Notes under the pieces: generated by a model
What the model saw: only the letters and a program-made list of their open reading frames with translations
Databases searched by the model: none
What the model was told of the DNA's origin: nothing
From: Deltaproteobacteria bacterium
Lineage (GTDB): Bacteria > Desulfobacterota > GWC2-55-46 > DRQE01
Length of the DNA: 32,389 nt
Assembly: GCA_015492245.1 (NCBI GenBank)
Contig: WGFM01000030.1
Location: forward strand, 1-32,389
Direction of reading: 5' to 3'
Program-made: the position numbers and the translations under genes
In this document: positions 7,908 through 15,703 of the stretch, in pieces
How positions within the stretch are numbered: position 1 is the first letter of the stretch
Layout: each line of letters opens with the position of its first letter

Positions 7908-7980
7908 ATCCTCACCCTCTTCTTAATCGAGTCTTACTACAACCCTTGTATTATAAATGCGATCACCAACAGCGACTGCA

Positions 7981-9288
7981 TCACCTGTTGTGGCACAGCT
8001 GGCAGCCCTTGTTGGATGGTATCGCATTGGCACCCTGTGAGCCCGTGGATACAGTGGAGACATAGTCCCACCTCAGACCATCGAGGTATGGACCTGCATG
8101 GGCAAAATGGCATGTAAGGCAGAAGACCTTGTGGTTGTCTCCTCCACTGACGTCATCCATGCCGTTAAAGCTTGCTCCTGTGGTATCTGTCGGCAGATAG
8201 TAACTGTTGTCGGTGTAGAACTTGCTCGCCGTTACAGGAAGGGCCTGTCCAGCCTGAATCAATGCATCGTTGTAGTTGATTCTATCAAGCAGTGATACAT
8301 GACACCCCGTGGCACAGCCTGCTGCTGCAGCCCTGGGCATCATGGAGTTAACTGCATGTCTCCTTGAGTCAAGATCATTGGTGCGATCAAGGTTGGATGG
8401 TGTTATCTCCTCATGCCAGTTATCGTGGCACTGGGCACACCACCTCGACATGGTAACCTTCGATGTACCAGTGGTTGAACCAACCGGGTCAGTGCCCGTG
8501 CCATAGGAGTTGCTGTTGGCACTGTCGGTTAGGGGGTCACCGGTAAGGGTTCCTCTGTAAACAGGCCATATAACATTGCTGTCACTGTCAAGCTCATTGC
8601 CTCCGAAGTAGGAACCATTCACCCCACCCACATAGCTCCTGTGCCTGTAGTACTCCGTGGTGCCTGTGTAGAACTTTATACCCGAGTTCGCACCGGCCCC
8701 GGTGGGGTTGACCTTAAGGTTTCTGAAGAGGTTTATATTGGGATCGTCAAGGTCAGCTGTGCCATGTGGGTCGTGACAGTTGGTGCAGGTAAACTCTGGT
8801 ATCTGTGTGTCCCCACCTGGTGGGGTTACATCTGTCTCGCCAATGGAATGCCCATAGCCAAGGGACTTCTGTGTGGTTACATCCCAGGTTGTTGGATCGA
8901 TCTCCTTATAAAAGTTCCCACCAGAACCTATAAGGTTGAAGGGGTCATCATCTGTCCATGTGGCGGGACTCCACACCTTCGGGGCAATAACATCCTGTGG
9001 TGGATGAAGATCACCGGCCATGCTGCCGTTGGTGGCATGACACTGCAGACACAGTTTGTGCACCTCTGCCCTCGTGGTTACATTGCCCCTCAACAGAACC
9101 ACAGCACCACCTGTAGCCCCTCCAAGGTTGTCAGGGCTCGAGGCACTCCCACCCTGACTGTTGTGCATTGTATGGCAGCTGCCGCATGCAAGCGGGCCTG
9201 CCCCCTTGTGGACAGCTCCTGCAGGCCCTGTTGCGAAAAATATCAGAAAGAACGAGACGAGCAGACAAACACCATAATGAGGTGCCAT
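7981..9288 (-). CDS. Multihaem c-type cytochrome, six CXXCH plus one CX3CH site (paralogue 2)
   Basis: A paralogue of the downstream cytochrome, also 435 residues from ATG 9288. The N-terminus is nearly identical after processing (VHKGAGPLACGSCHTMHNSQ). Sites in order are CGSCH, CLQCH, CTNCH, CAQCH, CATGCH, CLTCH and CQLCH. Compared with paralogue 1 it lacks the fourth site (CGVCH) and instead has an unusual CX3CH, CATGCH, after RRHAVNS. The signal peptide MAPHYGVCLLVSFFL...GPAGA is good. No ribosome site stands close to ATG 9288, and an upstream GGAGG is about 20 bases away, so the start is only fairly sure. In-frame Met codons further up would give a non-signal N-terminus. Transcription probably begins at the promoter near 9500. 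Confidence 0.82.
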   Translation of the reverse strand: MAPHYGVCLLVSFFLIFFATGPAGAVHKGAGPLACGSCHTMHNSQGGSASSPDNLGGATGGAVVLLRGNVTTRAEVHKLCLQCHATNGSMAGDLHPPQDVIAPKVWSPATWTDDDPFNLIGSGGNFYKEIDPTTWDVTTQKSLGYGHSIGETDVTPPGGDTQIPEFTCTNCHDPHGTADLDDPNINLFRNLKVNPTGAGANSGIKFYTGTTEYYRHRSYVGGVNGSYFGGNELDSDSNVIWPVYRGTLTGDPLTDSANSNSYGTGTDPVGSTTGTSKVTMSRWCAQCHDNWHEEITPSNLDRTNDLDSRRHAVNSMMPRAAAAGCATGCHVSLLDRINYNDALIQAGQALPVTASKFYTDNSYYLPTDTTGASFNGMDDVSGGDNHKVFCLTCHFAHAGPYLDGLRWDYVSTVSTGSQGANAIPSNKGCQLCHNR

Positions 9289-9407
9289 CCTGAGAAGAGA
9301 TGGGACGTATCCGATACCTCCTGAAGAACCCTGGCCAGAGGATATGCATCTATTTTGGGAAAGATAAGCCACCTGACTCTCCTGCACTTCCATCCCTGTT
9401 AGAACCC

Positions 9408-9445
9408 AAAAAATACCCCAGAACATTACAAATCCATCCTGGGGT
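9408..9445 (-). terminator. Terminator-like hairpin in the leader of cytochrome paralogue 2
   Basis: On the minus strand ACCCCAG (9445-9439) pairs perfectly with CTGGGGT (9421-9415) across a 17-base loop, followed by A and six T (9413-9408). It lies downstream of a good promoter and upstream of the gene, so it would act as a leader attenuator. An upstream CCTGG (9476-9472) could pair with CCAGG (9443-9439) and compete with the stem. Confidence 0.65.
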
Positions 9446-9487
9446 GCATCATCGCAGTAATTACTTCAAGACCAGGTTACGGTTATA

Positions 9488-9516
9488 ATTGTAATATAGA
9501 TAGCCAGGGATTTCAA
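9488..9516 (-). promoter_or_regulatory. Sigma-70-type promoter for cytochrome paralogue 2
   Basis: On the minus strand TTGAAA (9516-9511), a 17-base spacer and TACAAT (9493-9488) make a strong vegetative-type promoter. Transcription would begin near 9481, about 190 bases before the coding start, leaving room for the hairpin leader. Confidence 0.65.
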
Positions 9517-9727
9517 GCTATTTCTTTCCACCCTTACCCAACTACTGCCCTAATAGACAAGGTAACGGTCTGCATGTCCCACCAGGATTTTCAAAAGAGA
9601 AGATTGTTGTTGATGAACAAGTCATTTATTCTATCCACTCGTCTATTTACCCATTCCATCCCCCTTTCAAAAAAGAAAAGAAATGGTATAGTTTAGTATC
9701 AAAGAAACAAAGCGCAAGGAGGAGCCC

Positions 9728-9886
9728 ATGAAGAGCTACAGGTGCAAGATATGTGGATACATATACGACCCTCTGAAGGGTGATCAGAAGGCCGGCATTC
9801 CAGGGGGCACACCATTCGAGCAACTACCTGATGACTGGGTATGTCCTGTATGTGGAGCCCCTAAGAAGCTGTTTGAGGAGGTATGA
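9728..9886 (+). CDS. Rubredoxin
   Basis: A complete 52-residue rubredoxin. It has the two CPxCG-type knuckles CKICG (C6, C9) and CPVCG (C39, C42), which bind one iron, and the family's conserved YIYDPLKGD and DDWVCP segments. AAGGAGG lies just upstream. The stop overlaps the start region of the flavodiiron gene. In anaerobes rubredoxin donates electrons to flavodiiron proteins for O2 or NO reduction, and the tight linkage here supports that pairing. Confidence 0.97.
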   Translation: MKSYRCKICGYIYDPLKGDQKAGIPGGTPFEQLPDDWVCPVCGAPKKLFEEV

Positions 9887-9888
9887 CG

Positions 9889-11079
9889 ATGGCTACCACA
9901 ACGGAGATGAGGCCGGGCCTGCACCATGTGGGTGTAAGGGACTGGAGCCGCCGTCAGTTCGATGCCCTCATATCCATTCCCCATGGGACGAGCTACAACG
10001 CATACCTGATACAGGGCAACAACAAGACCGCCCTGGTTGACACAGTGGCCCCGGGGTTCGAAGGGGAGCTGGCGAGAAAGGTTGAACGGATAATGGGGAT
10101 TGGAGATATAGACTATGTGGTGATGAACCATGCAGAGCCCGACCATGCAGGTGCGATACCCTGGATACTCAAGAGAAACGGAAGGGCACGGCTTCTCACA
10201 ACCAGAAAAGGGGCCAGGATGGCGGCCAGGTTCCACAATGTGCCAGAAGACAGAATAGATATTGTAACAGAGGATACAACCATAGAGCTTGGAAGAAGGA
10301 CCCTTCGTTTCATCGATGCACCATTTCTGCACTGGCCAGAGACCATGTTCACCTATCTTGTAGAAGACAGGGTGCTCTTTCCATGCGATTTCTTCGGTGC
10401 CCATACAGCCTTCGGGCTTTACGCAGACGAGGTGGAAGACACCATCTACCATGCAAAAAGATACTTCGGAGAGATAATGATGCCCTTCCGCCCGATGGCA
10501 AACAGGGCACTTACCAAGGTAAAAGGGCTCGATGTGGAGCTCATTGCCCCTGGGCACGGCCCTGTATACAGGGATTGTTCGGCCATACTCGATGCATATA
10601 CCAGATGGTGTACGGGGCAGACCAGGAACAAGGCCACCGTCATATATGTGAGCATGTGGCAGTCAACAGAACGAATGATAAACACCCTGGTGGATGTGCT
10701 CCAGCGGTGTGGCGTGGAGGTGGCCCTCTACAACCTTGCCTCATCCGACATTGGCGATGTGGCAGCAGAGCTTGTTGACTCAAGGGCCATGGTCATGGGC
10801 ACACCTGTGGTCCTGGGTGGCATGCATCCGCTTACGATGTATGCAGCATATCTGCTGAAGGCATTGAGACCGCCTGTGAAATACGCTGTAATACTCAGCT
10901 CTTATGGCTGGGCAGGTGGCGCCCTCAAGCAGGCAGCAGAGATGCTCGCCCCCTTAAAGCTCGAGGTGGTGGGAACTGTGGAGACAAGCGGCCCTCCGAC
11001 AGAGGAGGACATGAAAAAAGTAGAGGATGCCGCAGGAACACTTGCAGAAAAGATGAAAGGACAGGGCTCCGCTGTTTAG
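9889..11079 (+). CDS. Flavodiiron protein (rubredoxin:oxygen oxidoreductase, FprA type)
   Basis: A 396-residue class A flavodiiron protein. The N-terminal metallo-beta-lactamase domain holds the diiron ligands HAEPDH (H81, E83, D85, H86), H148 in LHWPETMF, D167 in FPCDFFG and H223 in PGHGPVYR. From about residue 250 a flavodoxin domain follows with the FMN loop VSMWQSTERM and the later SSYGWAGGA. The enzyme reduces O2 to water (or NO to N2O) with electrons from rubredoxin. ATG 9889 is seven bases after GAGGAGG, which lies inside the rubredoxin gene. An ATG at 9883 overlaps the rubredoxin stop but is too close to the ribosome site. The two genes are translationally coupled. Confidence 0.96.
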   Translation: MATTTEMRPGLHHVGVRDWSRRQFDALISIPHGTSYNAYLIQGNNKTALVDTVAPGFEGELARKVERIMGIGDIDYVVMNHAEPDHAGAIPWILKRNGRARLLTTRKGARMAARFHNVPEDRIDIVTEDTTIELGRRTLRFIDAPFLHWPETMFTYLVEDRVLFPCDFFGAHTAFGLYADEVEDTIYHAKRYFGEIMMPFRPMANRALTKVKGLDVELIAPGHGPVYRDCSAILDAYTRWCTGQTRNKATVIYVSMWQSTERMINTLVDVLQRCGVEVALYNLASSDIGDVAAELVDSRAMVMGTPVVLGGMHPLTMYAAYLLKALRPPVKYAVILSSYGWAGGALKQAAEMLAPLKLEVVGTVETSGPPTEEDMKKVEDAAGTLAEKMKGQGSAV

Positions 11080-11118
11080 ACAGTGTCTCTGCCCGTCGCA
11101 TGGTTGTCCAAAAAGATG

Positions 11119-11146
11119 TTGACACGAACTGGTATGTTTTGATAAA
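11119..11146 (+). promoter_or_regulatory. Promoter of tRNA-Glu
   Basis: TTGACA (11119-11124), a 16-base spacer and GATAAA (11141-11146), placed just ahead of the tRNA. Confidence 0.55.
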
Positions 11147-11161
11147 TTGAACCACTCAGGT

Positions 11162-11237
11162 GGTCCCATCGTCTAGTGGTCCAGGACGTCGCCCTCTCAA
11201 GGCGAAAACACGGGTTCGAGTCCCGTTGGGACCGCCA
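11162..11237 (+). tRNA. tRNA-Glu (anticodon CTC)
   Basis: A complete cloverleaf with an encoded CCA end. The acceptor GGTCCCA pairs with TGGGACC, the anticodon stem TCGCC/GGCGA encloses loop CTCTCAA with anticodon CTC at 11196-11198, and the T arm has GGTTCGAGTCC. The CTC anticodon decodes GAG. Confidence 0.96.
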
Positions 11238-11255
11238 AACATTTCGTAGAAACAG

Positions 11256-11287
11256 AGGGGTCGCCAGGCTTGCACCCCTTGTTTTTT
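11256..11287 (+). terminator. Rho-independent terminator after tRNA-Glu
   Basis: AGGGGT (11256-11261) pairs with ACCCCT (11274-11279), followed by TG and six T. It separates the tRNA from the convergent diguanylate cyclase gene. Confidence 0.7.
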
Positions 11288-11341
11288 CGTTCCAGAGGGC
11301 TTGCCATCACCGAGTATTGTGGAGGGGAAAGAGAAGCCTAT

Positions 11342-13492
11342 TCATTTTTTATCATCCTCATACGCCACAACCCTGTCCTTGCCACTCACCTTTGCCAGAT
11401 ACATCGCCTGATCCGCAAGCTGTATGAGTTCCTCGTAGCTCTTTGCATGTGATCTGGGGTATGTAGCCACACCGACGCTTATGGTGACATTTCTTTCCAT
11501 CCAGTCGTATACACGGGCCTTTACCCGCTTCCTCATCCTCTCACCAAACTTCTTTGCATCCTCTGTGTCCGTATCCACAAGGACAACCACGAACTCCTCC
11601 CCACCGTATCTTGAGGCAAGGTCCTCCTTTCTCACATTCTCCTTCATGATGGAGGCAACCCCTTTGAGCACCTCGTCCCCCTTGTCGTGTCCATAGGTGT
11701 CGTTTATGGACTTGAAGTTGTCCACATCGAAGAGGAGTATTGACAGGGAGTTCCCATGCCTTACAGCCATTGCCCACTCTTCCTCAAGGCGAGAATTCAG
11801 ATAACGGCGGTTGTAAAGCCCTGTGAGGGCATCTGTTATGGAGAGTTCCTGTATCCTCTGGTGCATTATGGCGTTATCAAGGGCTATGGAAATCTGGTTC
11901 GCAAGGTAGTCGAAAATGTTTGCCTCGTCTTCCGAATACTCGTTTATGCTACCAAGCACAAGCACACCAAGAACCCTGTCTCTGTAAGAAAGGGGTATGT
12001 AGGCAACCTCTCCTGGTGGGGTGGCTATGAAGCCGAGCTCAAGGACCTCGTCCATCGTCCGCTGTGGAAGGGATATGATGAAAGTTCTATTCTCCTGTGC
12101 CGCCCTGCCAGGATAGCCCTCTCCCATCTGCAGGGGCTTGATTTCAGCCTTCGTTCCGTACATCACCCGTGGGACAAGACGGGTATTGCCCTCCTCACAA
12201 AGGTATACTATACCCATGTGGGACTCTGTAACATTGACAGCTATGTTGAGCATCTTCTCCATTAGCTCTTTGAGGTCAAGTGTTGACATGAGCAGCTTGG
12301 CTATCTCGTTGTGTTTTTTGAGTCTTTCTTCTTTCTTCTTTATGCCCTCCGCCATCCTGTTGAAGCCGTCACCAAGTGTTTCGAACTGATCTCCCGTCCT
12401 TATGTGAACGGAGATGTTCCTCTCTCCCCTACCGAATGCATCCATGGCACGGGCAAGGGTCTCGAGGGGACGTGTTATGTCGGCCTTGACAAAGGCGGTT
12501 ATTACTATCGATATAACAAGCCCCACAAGGGCTACAACGAGTATGCCCTTGCCCATGTTGTACAGCACGATGGTCTGTATCTTCTTTGCGGGCATGCTCA
12601 CCCCTACGGCACCTATTATGCTGTTTTTGCTGTCCATGAGGGGCTCGTATGCCACAAGATGTTCAACATCGCCTATCGTGAGGGTTCCATAGTAGGGTTT
12701 GCCGAAGGCTATCTCCTCGCGCAGCTTCTCTGGCATGCCCTGCCCCACAGCCCATGTGCTTCTTGGCAGCGATGCGGTAGAATGCAGGATGAATGTCTGC
12801 GGGCTCTGCCCCGCAAATAGAGCCATCTCCACGCCGAACCTCTTGTAGACGGCATTACCCAGCCAGGGGTCTCCTGTGAGCAGGCTGCCTGCAACAAGGG
12901 CTCCTATGGTCATGTCCCCACTCTTTATTGGCGACACCACGAACTGCACCAGCCCAAGGTCTTTCACACGCTTGGCAAGGTCCTCATCCTCGTTTCTGAG
13001 AAACTCTCTGCTCACAAGCTCTGTGGCACTGGCCTGCTTCCCGCTCAAGAGTGCGGTGGAGAGAAGCCCCCTCAAGGAGAGTATGTCACCCCTCCTATCG
13101 GTCCTTCTGCTTATAACCCTCTGGTGGGAGTCCACCACGGTGAGTATGTCTATGTAGGGGTGGTTCTTGCCAAAGTCAAGAAGCAGTGTCTGCAGCTTTG
13201 TTGCATCCTTCTTGATTACACCATCCCTTGACTCCTGCCTGCCTGTAAACTGGGTGGTAACACCCCTGATGAGGGCCACATGGCCATCGCAGACCTCTCT
13301 CGCCCCCTTGAGGTTTACCTTTATCGAGTTGAGTCCCTCCTCGTAGAGCAATCCCTGGAACAGATAGAACATTATCACGGCAAGCACAGACACCGGCACC
13401 CAGAAGACTATACTGAGTGCAATGAGGGTCTTCGTGCCAACGCCAAGTCTCGGTCTAAAAAGCCTCATCTCAAACTTCTTTCTGGGTGCCAT
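11342..13492 (-). CDS. Membrane diguanylate cyclase: dCache-HAMP-GAF-GGDEF
   Basis: A 716-residue inner-membrane sensor. A membrane helix at about 22-47 and another at 315-336 flank a periplasmic double-Cache-type ligand domain (50-310). A HAMP linker (about 336-388) follows, then a GAF domain (395-545) and a GGDEF catalytic domain (553-712). The active site reads GGEEF (630-634), which is competent for making c-di-GMP from two GTP. The inhibitory I-site RxxD is present as RKED (621-624), five residues before it, so product inhibition is expected. The gene is divergent from the PilZ-like sigma-54 activator of the amyloid cluster, which makes a local c-di-GMP circuit plausible. The ribosome site (AGGTTGAG) is weak. 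Confidence 0.93.
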   Translation of the reverse strand: MAPRKKFEMRLFRPRLGVGTKTLIALSIVFWVPVSVLAVIMFYLFQGLLYEEGLNSIKVNLKGAREVCDGHVALIRGVTTQFTGRQESRDGVIKKDATKLQTLLLDFGKNHPYIDILTVVDSHQRVISRRTDRRGDILSLRGLLSTALLSGKQASATELVSREFLRNEDEDLAKRVKDLGLVQFVVSPIKSGDMTIGALVAGSLLTGDPWLGNAVYKRFGVEMALFAGQSPQTFILHSTASLPRSTWAVGQGMPEKLREEIAFGKPYYGTLTIGDVEHLVAYEPLMDSKNSIIGAVGVSMPAKKIQTIVLYNMGKGILVVALVGLVISIVITAFVKADITRPLETLARAMDAFGRGERNISVHIRTGDQFETLGDGFNRMAEGIKKKEERLKKHNEIAKLLMSTLDLKELMEKMLNIAVNVTESHMGIVYLCEEGNTRLVPRVMYGTKAEIKPLQMGEGYPGRAAQENRTFIISLPQRTMDEVLELGFIATPPGEVAYIPLSYRDRVLGVLVLGSINEYSEDEANIFDYLANQISIALDNAIMHQRIQELSITDALTGLYNRRYLNSRLEEEWAMAVRHGNSLSILLFDVDNFKSINDTYGHDKGDEVLKGVASIMKENVRKEDLASRYGGEEFVVVLVDTDTEDAKKFGERMRKRVKARVYDWMERNVTISVGVATYPRSHAKSYEELIQLADQAMYLAKVSGKDRVVAYEDDKK

Positions 13493-13988
13493 CTCAACCT
13501 GCTATTGTAAAGTTGCAGGACCAGTACAGATTATTCCCCAAAAAGACCTCCTGTGAAGATAATAACCCCTGCAGCAATTAAATGTCAACTTTACAGTATT
13601 GGAAGATTGTTTAGAGATTTAAAGAAGCACCCGTCTATATCTATATCGTCAGGCATCGGTTTTTGCTTAAGTTCCGAGCAGGTGCGTATTTTTCAACCAT
13701 CATCTTACAATAAAACAATCTCTCATCCTTATAAGGGGTTGCATGGTCTATAGAACAGTCTTTTGTAAACTTTTCTGCCCTCCACGCTCCATATTTGTTT
13801 ACAATAATGCTTGACAGGTTGAATTATTTATCTATCATTAATACTATAAGGCTGTTGTTTGTTACAGGGTAGATACAAAAGATGTAGGGCTGATACAGGG
13901 CTCAAGGAGGACGGAAAGAGGAAAAGCAACGGGGTATTGCAGCAGCGTCATGTTGCAGGAAGGCCCATCAAGGAGAGGACGAACTCAG
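13493..13988. other. Divergent regulatory region between cyclase and sigma-54 activator
   Basis: About 500 bp with no convincing gene. It contains an inverted pair TTGTAAAGTTG (13505-13515) and CAACTTTACAG (13586-13596), and a second pair TTGTAAAC (13763-13770) and GTTTACAA (13797-13804). The same TGTAAA/TTTACA half-site recurs upstream of the amyloid operon, which suggests binding sites for the activator itself. A short GCACC/GGTGC stem near 13624-13685 is too weak to name. Confidence 0.5.
13811..13838 (+). promoter_or_regulatory. Sigma-70-type promoter of the sigma-54 activator gene
   Basis: TTGACA (13811-13816), a 16-base spacer and TATCAT (13833-13838). The TTGTAAAC...GTTTACAA inverted repeat ends seven bases upstream of the -35, well placed for autoregulation. 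Confidence 0.6.
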
Positions 13989-15482
13989 ATGATTCGCTTC
14001 TACCCACGCATCAAGGTTCAGCTTTCTGCAGCGATAGGATTTGACAGACAGAAAGCCGAAATCATAGAGTTGAGCCCATCGAGCATATTTCTTAAGCCTT
14101 CGGGTTCTATTCTATCGGTTCACAGAAAGGACATATCTATCAAAGGACCAGTTGTGCTTACCTTCAGCCTGCCAGGATACGGAAGGTTCGAGTACTCCTG
14201 CAACATAGCAAGAAGGGACAAAAATGGTTATGTGCTGATACCAAGCGACATAGACATTACCGGCAGGATGAAGCTCTGGCAGTTCGTGGCAAAAAGACTT
14301 GCAGGGCTCAACACATGTCCATACTGTGGCAGACTCTATGAATCTCTTCCCCTTATATGTTCCAGATGTGGCTGGATGCTCGATTTCACTTCTCCAAACT
14401 ATTTCGGCTATCACGAAAGAACATTGCTCCTTTTGAGGCTGTTCTTCAGATGCAAGGCCCTGCCCACCGACAAGTTGCGCAGGGTCATAAACTTTCTCGA
14501 TACAGAAGTGGAGCGCAGGGCAGGCAGTGAGGCATTCCAGGAGTTTGTTGGCACATGCCCTGAGATGCTCGAGGTATTCTCCATAATACGCAGGGTGGCG
14601 GTTACAGACATACCGGTACTGATAGCCGGCGAAAGTGGCACAGGTAAAGAGCTCACCGCACTCGCCATACACGAGCGCAGCATCAGACGCAGCAAGAATT
14701 TTGTAACCATAAACTGTGCATCCATACCTGAGAACCTTTTAGAAAGCGAGTTGTTCGGCTACCAGAGAGGTGCCTTCACAGGGGCTGTAACGACAAAGAA
14801 AGGCCTGCTCGAGATGGCAGACGGTGGCACACTCTTTCTCGATGAGATAGGAGAACTGCCTGCAAACCTACAGGCAAAGCTGCTCAGATTTCTTGAAGAC
14901 GGTATGGTGAGGAAACTTGGCTCCAACGAGGCAAAGAAGATAGATGTGCGCATCATCTCGGCAACCAACAGGGACCTCGATAAGTCCGTCAGAACAGGCA
15001 CCTTCAGGGCAGACCTCTACTGGAGGCTCAACGGCTTCCCCTTGAGGCTCCCCCCACTTCGTGAAAGGGGAGAGGACAAGATAATCCTTGCCAGATATTT
15101 CCTTAAAAGATTCTCCACAGAACTGAAATCAACCGCAACGGAATTTACAAGGGACGCCCTCATGGCCATAGAGGAATACCACTGGCCCGGCAATGTAAGA
15201 GAACTTATAAACAGAATAAGAAGAGCCTGTGTTATGACACACTCAGAGCTCGTAACAGCACAGGACATGGGGCTCGAGAACATACTGAACAGCTCACTGC
15301 CACCTTACTCACTCAGGAGCGCAACACATACGAACAGAAGGGAACTCATCATAAGGGCACTGACAGAGAACAACTTCATCATCTCAAGGACTGCCCTGAG
15401 CCTCAACATAAGCCGCCAGAGGCTCCATACCCTTATAAAGCAATACTCCATAAACATAGAAGAACTCAAGAGGAAACTGTAA
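13989..15482 (+). CDS. Sigma-54 activator with PilZ-like N-domain, zinc ribbon, AAA+ and Fis-type HTH
   Basis: A 497-residue enhancer-binding protein. Residues 1-105 resemble a PilZ domain. The c-di-GMP-type RxxxR is present as RFYPR (3-7), but the partner (D/N)xSxxG reads ELSPSS, so binding is uncertain. A zinc ribbon follows (C110, C113, C124, C127). The AAA+ domain has Walker A GESGTGKE (214-221), the sigma-54 contact loop GAFTGA (261-266), Walker B LFLDEIGE (282-289) and HWPGNVREL (398-406). A Fis-type helix-turn-helix is at about 464-487. No receiver domain is present, so control is not by a classical kinase. ATG 13989 has AAGGAG 13 bases upstream; an ATG at 13950 has no ribosome site. 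The location just upstream of a sigma-54 promoter names its likely target. Confidence 0.92.
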   Translation: MIRFYPRIKVQLSAAIGFDRQKAEIIELSPSSIFLKPSGSILSVHRKDISIKGPVVLTFSLPGYGRFEYSCNIARRDKNGYVLIPSDIDITGRMKLWQFVAKRLAGLNTCPYCGRLYESLPLICSRCGWMLDFTSPNYFGYHERTLLLLRLFFRCKALPTDKLRRVINFLDTEVERRAGSEAFQEFVGTCPEMLEVFSIIRRVAVTDIPVLIAGESGTGKELTALAIHERSIRRSKNFVTINCASIPENLLESELFGYQRGAFTGAVTTKKGLLEMADGGTLFLDEIGELPANLQAKLLRFLEDGMVRKLGSNEAKKIDVRIISATNRDLDKSVRTGTFRADLYWRLNGFPLRLPPLRERGEDKIILARYFLKRFSTELKSTATEFTRDALMAIEEYHWPGNVRELINRIRRACVMTHSELVTAQDMGLENILNSSLPPYSLRSATHTNRRELIIRALTENNFIISRTALSLNISRQRLHTLIKQYSINIEELKRKL

Positions 15483-15493
15483 CCATTCCATCT

Positions 15494-15517
15494 GTGTAAA
15501 CCCCCTTCTCTTTACAC
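15494..15517 (+). promoter_or_regulatory. Candidate upstream activator site 1
   Basis: GTGTAAAC, eight bases, CTTTACAC: an inverted repeat with 7 of 8 positions paired, about 190 bp ahead of the predicted sigma-54 start site. Enhancer-type sites for such activators normally lie 80-200 bp upstream. Confidence 0.55.
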
Positions 15518-15589
15518 CCGAACAACCAGCCTAACACTCCGAATTAAAAGCACTTTCAGGCAAAACAACTTCTAAACTGTCTCTTTCCA

Positions 15590-15609
15590 GTGTATAGGTA
15601 ACTTTACAC
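15590..15609 (+). promoter_or_regulatory. Candidate upstream activator site 2
   Basis: GTGTATAG, four bases, CTTTACAC: the same half-sites as site 1 with 7 of 8 positions paired, about 100 bp upstream of the predicted start site. It also shares AACTTTACA with the region upstream of the activator gene. Confidence 0.55.
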
Positions 15610-15671
15610 TCCACACCTTCATGGACTCGAAGCAGAACAGAAATCCCTTTGGAACAGGGCACTTACATCAA

Positions 15672-15687
15672 TGGCACAACACTTGCA
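15672..15687 (+). promoter_or_regulatory. Sigma-54 (-24/-12) promoter of the amyloid operon
   Basis: TGGCACAACACTTGCA matches the consensus TGGCACRNNNNTTGCW at every defined position. It stands directly downstream of the sigma-54 activator gene and two palindromes. The predicted start, about 12 bases after the -12 C, is near 15698, only six bases before the first ATG. Confidence 0.85.
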
Positions 15688-15703
15688 TTGTCATAGGGGC
15701 AGG

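Larger units (their letters stand above)
9289..9727. other. Divergent intergenic region, cytochrome leader and rubredoxin promoter side
   Basis: This 439-bp stretch has no convincing coding frame. It carries the minus-strand promoter and terminator-like hairpin listed separately. On the plus side, TATAGT (about 9687-9692) in an A-rich stretch is the best -10 candidate for the rubredoxin operon, without a strong -35. Between 9520 and 9660 I see nothing recognisable. Confidence 0.5.

Noticed and set aside
9400-9520. GEMM (c-di-GMP or cGAMP) riboswitch ahead of the cytochrome gene
   Set aside because: Geobacter precedent suggested it, but the conserved GEMM core (CACGCACAGGGCAAACC and GACGCAAAGCC) is not present on the minus strand here or before paralogue 1.
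9784-10557. 257-codon minus-strand frame opposite the rubredoxin and flavodiiron genes
   Set aside because: The plus-strand genes have complete metal-ligand sets. The reverse frame shows no recognisable motif and is a compositional shadow.
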